Below, piece by piece: positions 5,690-9,479 of a stretch of 9,479 bases of DNA (its first letter is position 1; the number at the start of each line of letters is the position of its first letter). The DNA lies in NCBI GenBank assembly GCA_003454135.1, contig DMKW01000102.1, positions 3,532 to 13,010 of the forward strand, given 5' to 3'. The notes beneath the pieces were generated by a model. It was not told the DNA's origin, did no database searches, and saw only the letters and a program-made list of their open reading frames with translations. Source of the DNA: Microbacteriaceae bacterium. Its GTDB lineage: Bacteria > Actinomycetota > Actinomycetes > Actinomycetales > Microbacteriaceae. The translations under genes were made by a program, and so were the position numbers.

Positions 5690-7210
5690 TTGACAGATCG
5701 GATTCGGATGACGCTGACGACGGAGCACGCAGTGGTTGCCCATGCGGGTCTCTATGTCGGCGGCGCGTGGACCGAGTCGGTCGGCGGCGGACTCCGTGAG
5801 ATCCGCTGCCCAGCCGACGGCACTCTCGTCGCTACGGTCGTTGAGGGAAGCCGGTCGGATGCCGAGGCGGCCGTCGAATCGGCGCGTGCCGCTTTCGACG
5901 GCGGGGCCTGGTCATCCGTGCCCGAACGCCAGCGCGGGGAACTCCTGCACCGGGTCGCCGACCTGCTCGTGCGCGACAAAGCGATCTACGCGCGCGCCGA
6001 GGCACTCGACACGGGTAAGCGCCTCGTTGAGGCCGAGTACGACATCGACGACATCGTGTCGTGTTTCCGCTACTTCGCCAGCATCGCGGGCACCGACTCG
6101 GGCCGCGTGGTCGACACCGGGAGCCCAGACGCGATCAGTCGCATCGTGTACGCGCCGATCGGCGTCTGCTCGCTCATCACCCCGTGGAACTACCCGCTGC
6201 TGCAAGTGTCGTGGAAGGTCGCACCCGCGCTCGTGGCGGGCAATACCTTCGTGCTCAAGCCGAGCGAACTCACGCCGTCGACTGCGATCCTGCTCATGGA
6301 GACGCTCGCCGAAGCCGGACTCCCCGCCGGTGTCGCGAATCTCGTGACCGGAACGGGTGCCGAGGTCGGCAGCGTGCTCAGCTCCGACCCCCGAGTCGAC
6401 CTCGTATCCTTCACCGGCGGTCTCGCGACCGGCAAGCTCATCATGTCGGCCGGCGCTGCGACCGTGAAGCGCGTCGCGCTCGAGCTCGGCGGCAAGAACC
6501 CGAACGTCGTCTTCGCCGACGCCGATTTCGACACCGTGGTCGACTACGTGCTGACGGCTGTCTTTCTGCATTCAGGCCAGGTCTGCTCGGCCGGGGCGCG
6601 CCTCATCATCGCCCAGGAGATCCATGATGCGGTGTTGGATGCCGTGGTCGAACGCGCCAACGGCATCCGTCTCGGCGGTCCGTTCGACCCAGCCGCCGAA
6701 ACGGGCCCGCTCATCTCCGCCGCCCACCGCGACAAGGTGCACGCCTACGTGCAGCTGGGCATCGCCGAGGGGGCCGTGTTGCGCTGTGGCGGCGTGGTCC
6801 CGACCGAGGCCCCCCTCGACGCCGGATTCTTCTACCCGCCGACGATCCTCGATGGTTGCTCCAGCGGCATGGCCGTCACGCGCGACGAAGCATTCGGCCC
6901 GGTGCTCACCGTCGAGACCTTCCGCACCGAAGAAGAAGCGATCCGTCTCGCGAACGATACCGAATACGGACTCGCCGGTGCCGTGTGGACTTCGGATGCC
7001 TCGCGCGCCCAGCGGGTGGCTGAAGCTTTGCGCTGCGGCACCGTGTGGATCAACGACTACCACCCCTACGTGCCGCAAGCGGAGTGGGGCGGCTTCGGCC
7101 AATCCGGCAACGGACGCGAGCTCGGTCCATCCGGTCTCGCGGAGTACCGCGAGACCAAGCACATCTGGCAGAACATCAGTCCCAAGCCACAGCGGTGGTT
7201 TGGATCGTGA
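5690..7210 (+). CDS. betB: Betaine aldehyde dehydrogenase (BetB-like NAD(P)-dependent aldehyde dehydrogenase)
   Basis: A protein of up to 506 residues with a complete aldehyde dehydrogenase fold; it would oxidise betaine aldehyde to glycine betaine. Counting from the TTG at 5690: Asn167 in TPWNYPLLQ, Glu265 in ALELGGKNPN (general base) and nucleophile Cys299 in GQVCSAGAR, with the classic 34-residue Glu-Cys spacing. The C-terminus, with NDYHPYVPQAEWGGFGQSG followed by GRELGPSGLAEYRETKH, is characteristic of BetB/GbsA-type enzymes. The start is uncertain: TTG 5690 has no good SD, ATG 5708 has none, and GTG 5732 has GGAG six bases upstream (5722-5725); homologues usually begin shortly before LYVGGAW. 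Forty-three bases separate its stop from the transporter ATPase, so it heads a betB-transporter operon. Its promoter region carries the operator-like motif shared with purU. Other amino-aldehydes are possible substrates, but the context strongly favours betaine aldehyde. Confidence 0.92.
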   Translation: MTDRIRMTLTTEHAVVAHAGLYVGGAWTESVGGGLREIRCPADGTLVATVVEGSRSDAEAAVESARAAFDGGAWSSVPERQRGELLHRVADLLVRDKAIYARAEALDTGKRLVEAEYDIDDIVSCFRYFASIAGTDSGRVVDTGSPDAISRIVYAPIGVCSLITPWNYPLLQVSWKVAPALVAGNTFVLKPSELTPSTAILLMETLAEAGLPAGVANLVTGTGAEVGSVLSSDPRVDLVSFTGGLATGKLIMSAGAATVKRVALELGGKNPNVVFADADFDTVVDYVLTAVFLHSGQVCSAGARLIIAQEIHDAVLDAVVERANGIRLGGPFDPAAETGPLISAAHRDKVHAYVQLGIAEGAVLRCGGVVPTEAPLDAGFFYPPTILDGCSSGMAVTRDEAFGPVLTVETFRTEEEAIRLANDTEYGLAGAVWTSDASRAQRVAEALRCGTVWINDYHPYVPQAEWGGFGQSGNGRELGPSGLAEYRETKHIWQNISPKPQRWFGS

Positions 7211-7253
7211 ACCCTCACCACATCGCCCCGTAACGGGCAGGCAGGAGCGGACC

Positions 7254-8360
7254 ATGAGCGCGGCAGCAGCACAGGAAATCGCGAGCAATCGCGTGAGCAC
7301 CGATGTCGACTTCTCGGTGCGCAACCTCTGGAAGGTTTTCGGCACCGACGCCCACCGGATCGCTAAAGACGAATCCCTCGCCGGCCAAAGCGCGGCGGAG
7401 ATCCTCGAGCAGACCGGTTGCGTCACCGCTGTTCGCGACATCAGCTTCGACGTCTCCCACGGCGAAGTGTTCGTCGTCATGGGACTCTCCGGTTCTGGCA
7501 AGTCGACCCTGGTGCGTTGTCTCACCCGCCTGATCGAGCCAACCGCCGGCCAGGTGCTGCTCGAGGGCCAGGACATCATGCAGTACGGCACGAGGGAGTT
7601 GCGCGAGGTGCGCCGCCGTCGGGTGTCGATGGTCTTCCAGCACTTCGGGCTGTTGCCGTTTCGCTCGGTGCTCGACAACATCGCTTTCGGCCTCGAGATC
7701 CGCGGCATAGGCGCCACCGCGCGTTATGCGCGGGCCCGCGAGGTGATCGAGCTCGTCGGCCTGCACGGCTACGAACAGCGGTTTCCCGACCAACTCTCCG
7801 GCGGAATGCAGCAGCGCGTGGGTCTCGCGCGCGCTCTCGCCTCCGACCCCGATGTACTGCTCTTCGACGAGCCGTTCTCGGCGCTCGATCCTCTCATCCG
7901 GCGGGATATGCAGGCCGAGGTCATCCGCCTGCATCGTGACATGGGCAAGACGATGGTGTTCATTACCCACGACCTGTCCGAGGCGCTCAAGCTCGGAGAT
8001 CGCATCCTCATTATGCGAAACGGTGAACTGGTGCAGATCGGAACGGGCGATGAGCTCGTCGGTGCGCCGGCCGACGACTACGTAGCGGACTTCGTCTCTG
8101 ATGTCGACCGGTCGCAGGTGCTCACGCTCAAGTGGATCGTCACGCCCCTCCCAGACGGACTCCCCGCAGATGCCCTCTCGCTTCCCGCGACGACGGTGAT
8201 CGCCGATGCGATCCCGATCGTGCTCGCGTCGCCGGTGCCGGTGCGAGTCATCGATAGCGAAACGGTGATCGGCGTCGTCGACCGCGATGCCATCCTGCGC
8301 GAGATCGCGGGCGTGAAACCGGCGACTCCCGCGTCGGCCGGAGCGGGTCGAGCCGCCTGA
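7254..8360 (+). CDS. Glycine betaine/choline-type ABC transporter ATP-binding protein (ProV/OpuAA-like)
   Basis: A 368-residue ATPase of the quaternary-amine (QAT) importer family, cytoplasmic face of the membrane. The N-terminal region has the ProV-type lead-in LWKVFGTDAH followed by AAEILEQTGCVTAVRDISF. Walker A is GLSGSGKST (77-85), Q-loop Gln129 in VFQHFGLLPF, signature LSGGMQQR from 181, Walker B VLLFDEPFSALDP (Asp205, Glu206) and switch His239 in ITHD. All catalytic elements are intact. The C-terminal ~100 residues are short for ProV: only one CBS-like strand-helix unit is evident (about 330-351, VRVIDSETVIGVVDRDAIL), where ProV/OpuAA usually carry two CBS modules. The ATG at 7254 has SD AGGAG (7243-7247) six bases upstream; the frame is open further upstream, but that part lies inside betB and is not coding. 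The stop overlaps the permease start by one base. The substrate, choline, betaine or both, is inferred from context. Confidence 0.94.
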   Translation: MSAAAAQEIASNRVSTDVDFSVRNLWKVFGTDAHRIAKDESLAGQSAAEILEQTGCVTAVRDISFDVSHGEVFVVMGLSGSGKSTLVRCLTRLIEPTAGQVLLEGQDIMQYGTRELREVRRRRVSMVFQHFGLLPFRSVLDNIAFGLEIRGIGATARYARAREVIELVGLHGYEQRFPDQLSGGMQQRVGLARALASDPDVLLFDEPFSALDPLIRRDMQAEVIRLHRDMGKTMVFITHDLSEALKLGDRILIMRNGELVQIGTGDELVGAPADDYVADFVSDVDRSQVLTLKWIVTPLPDGLPADALSLPATTVIADAIPIVLASPVPVRVIDSETVIGVVDRDAILREIAGVKPATPASAGAGRAA

Positions 8361-9479
8361 TGGCCGTCGGCGAGCTCAGAGGAAACGCCGTACCGCGCTT
8401 CTCGCGCTGGCGCGTGGTTCCCGGTTGGGCGTACGCGCTAGCCGTCGTGCTCGTGGTCTGGCTTGCCGCCTGGCGCATTTTCAACGGCATGTGGACTCTG
8501 CCGTTGCAGAGCGCGGAGGTCACGCCTCTGCACGTCTGGCTCAACGACGTGAACGCGTGGGTGCGCGACAACCGCGACAGCAACCCGCTCTTCGTCTATA
8601 TCTTCGACGGCATCCGGGAAGGGGTCGGTTGGGTTGCGTCGATCTTCACGCAGCTCTTCGTCCAGACGGATGTCGGGCTGCAGCTCCCTGAGGTCGGCTG
8701 GCTGGGCGTCGTCGCCATCATGACCTGGATTGCCGCGGCGGTCGGCAATTACAAGGTCGCGGCCCTTACCGCAGTCGGATTCGGCGTCTTCGGCGTGCTC
8801 GGCGTATTCACCGATGCGATGTGGACCTTCTCGCTCACCCTCACCGCTGTGCTCTTCTCGGTCGTGATCGGCGTCCCGCTCGGGGTGTGGGCGGGCCTCA
8901 ATAAACGCGTCGACAGCATCCTGACTCCGATCCTCGACTTCATGCAGACGCTGCCATCGTTCGTATACCTGGCGCCGCTCGCACTTCTGTTCCTCATCGG
9001 ACCGGCGTCCGCCGTGATCGCGACGATTATCTATGCGGCGCCGCCGATAATCCGCCTGACCGCCCATGGCATCCGCACCGTGCCGCCGACGATCGGCGAA
9101 GCGGCGGACTCGCTCGGCGTCAATGGCCGACAGCGACTGTGGTCCGTGCTGCTGCCGCTCGCACGCAATTCCATGGTCATCGGACTCAACCAGACGGTCA
9201 TGGCCGCTCTTGCGATGGTGACCATCTCGGCGCTCATCGCCGCTCCCGGACTCGGGCAACTCGTCGTGCAGGCGCTGCAGTCCCTCAACGTCGGACGGGC
9301 ATTCGTCGCCGGTCTCGCGATCGTGATCATGGCGATCGTGCTCGACCGCGTGACGACGGCCGCGAGCCGTCGCGCCGAGATCTCCGCCCGGCAGTCGAAT
9401 CCTCTGCGACGCCGGAGGCGCCTCATCGTGCTCGGTGGTGGGCTCTTCGTCGTGTTCGTCGCGGTATACCTGTCGCGCA
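8360..9479 (+). CDS. Betaine/choline-type ABC transporter permease (ProW-like), 3'-truncated, with possible second permease module
   Basis: The gene starts with an ATG sharing its A with the TGA of the ATPase gene (TGATG), so translation is probably coupled; no SD is close enough. The 373 codons in the window encode a ProW-type inner membrane subunit. A hydrophobic segment lies at about 22-41, then a soluble linker, then segments near 112-130, 133-151, 156-180, 200-236, 270-296 and 312-329. DFMQTLPSFVYLAPLALLF and the cytoplasmic EAA loop (GEAADSLGVNGRQRLWSVLLP, Glu247, Gly253) are typical of the family and contact the ATPase. ProW-like domains normally end soon after the last helix (near 330), but here a basic linker (RRAEISARQSNPLRRRRR) leads into a new hydrophobic segment (354-371) and the frame leaves the window open. 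This suggests a fused second domain, perhaps another permease module. The substrate-binding protein has not yet been reached. Confidence 0.9.
   Translation, partial: MAVGELRGNAVPRFSRWRVVPGWAYALAVVLVVWLAAWRIFNGMWTLPLQSAEVTPLHVWLNDVNAWVRDNRDSNPLFVYIFDGIREGVGWVASIFTQLFVQTDVGLQLPEVGWLGVVAIMTWIAAAVGNYKVAALTAVGFGVFGVLGVFTDAMWTFSLTLTAVLFSVVIGVPLGVWAGLNKRVDSILTPILDFMQTLPSFVYLAPLALLFLIGPASAVIATIIYAAPPIIRLTAHGIRTVPPTIGEAADSLGVNGRQRLWSVLLPLARNSMVIGLNQTVMAALAMVTISALIAAPGLGQLVVQALQSLNVGRAFVAGLAIVIMAIVLDRVTTAASRRAEISARQSNPLRRRRRLIVLGGGLFVVFVAVYLSR

Noticed and set aside
6624..7253. Upstream extension of the ATPase frame, giving a 578-residue protein
   Set aside because: This part overlaps betB in another frame and reads as Ser/Arg/Pro-rich noise. 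The ATG at 7254 has a good SD and begins where ProV-like sequence starts.
6572..7717. Antisense open frame (381 codons) across betB and the ATPase gene
   Set aside because: It spans the boundary of two well-supported genes, has no family motif, and the overlapped + strand genes carry all catalytic residues.
8438..9259. Antisense open frame (273 codons) opposite the permease
   Set aside because: Its composition is Arg/Asp/Glu/His-rich without motifs, a common by-product of a hydrophobic GC-rich membrane gene on the other strand.
1..9479. Mobile elements, CRISPR arrays, tRNA or rRNA genes
   Set aside because: No transposase or integrase motifs, regularly spaced repeats or RNA gene signatures were seen; the window is almost fully covered by metabolic, regulatory and transport genes.

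Overview
The window is a compact, GC-rich stretch of bacterial chromosome. It looks like a choline and glycine betaine uptake and catabolism locus. High G+C, GTG and TTG start candidates, a likely leaderless regulator gene and many 'cggatgcc'-type codon strings suggest an actinobacterium, plausibly Microbacteriaceae. This is inferred from style; no rRNA or other marker is present.

Layout. (1) At the left edge, the 3' part of a Rieske oxygenase alpha subunit resembling glycine betaine monooxygenase (2-1003, +). (2) Convergent with it, an IclR-family regulator (1018-1806, -). (3) Divergent from that, a BetA-like GMC flavoprotein, likely choline dehydrogenase (1854-3530, +). (4) Convergent with betA, purU, formyltetrahydrofolate deformylase (3608-4480, -). 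(5) Divergent from purU, a second IclR-family regulator (4625-5509, +) that looks leaderless. (6) After a 180-bp regulatory gap, a co-directional block: betB-like betaine aldehyde dehydrogenase (5690-7210), a ProV/OpuA-type ATPase (7254-8360) and a ProW-type permease (8360 to beyond the right edge). The permease overlaps the ATPase by one base, and its frame runs past its first membrane domain into another hydrophobic segment.

How the parts fit. The ABC transporter would import choline or betaine. The BetA-like enzyme would oxidise choline to betaine aldehyde, and BetB would oxidise that to glycine betaine. The Rieske enzyme would begin N-demethylation towards dimethylglycine, sarcosine and glycine. 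PurU would hydrolyse 10-formyl-THF to formate and free THF, which balances the folate pool when methyl groups are released as one-carbon units. The Rieske and PurU genes point to use of choline/betaine as a nutrient, not only as an osmoprotectant. The oxygenase's reductase partner, dimethylglycine and sarcosine oxidising enzymes and the transporter's binding protein are not in the window.

The most interesting non-coding signal is a 16-bp imperfect palindrome, consensus AYGCRKAWTRYGCAAC. It occurs twice in the purU/second-IclR gap, placed over the predicted -35 and -10 of purU, and once in the betB promoter region, where a degenerate partner lies about two helical turns away. It is a good candidate operator for the second IclR protein. 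No mobile element, CRISPR array, tRNA or rRNA was seen. The enzymes are known families; the possibly new parts are the dual-IclR control, the shared operator and the extended permease.
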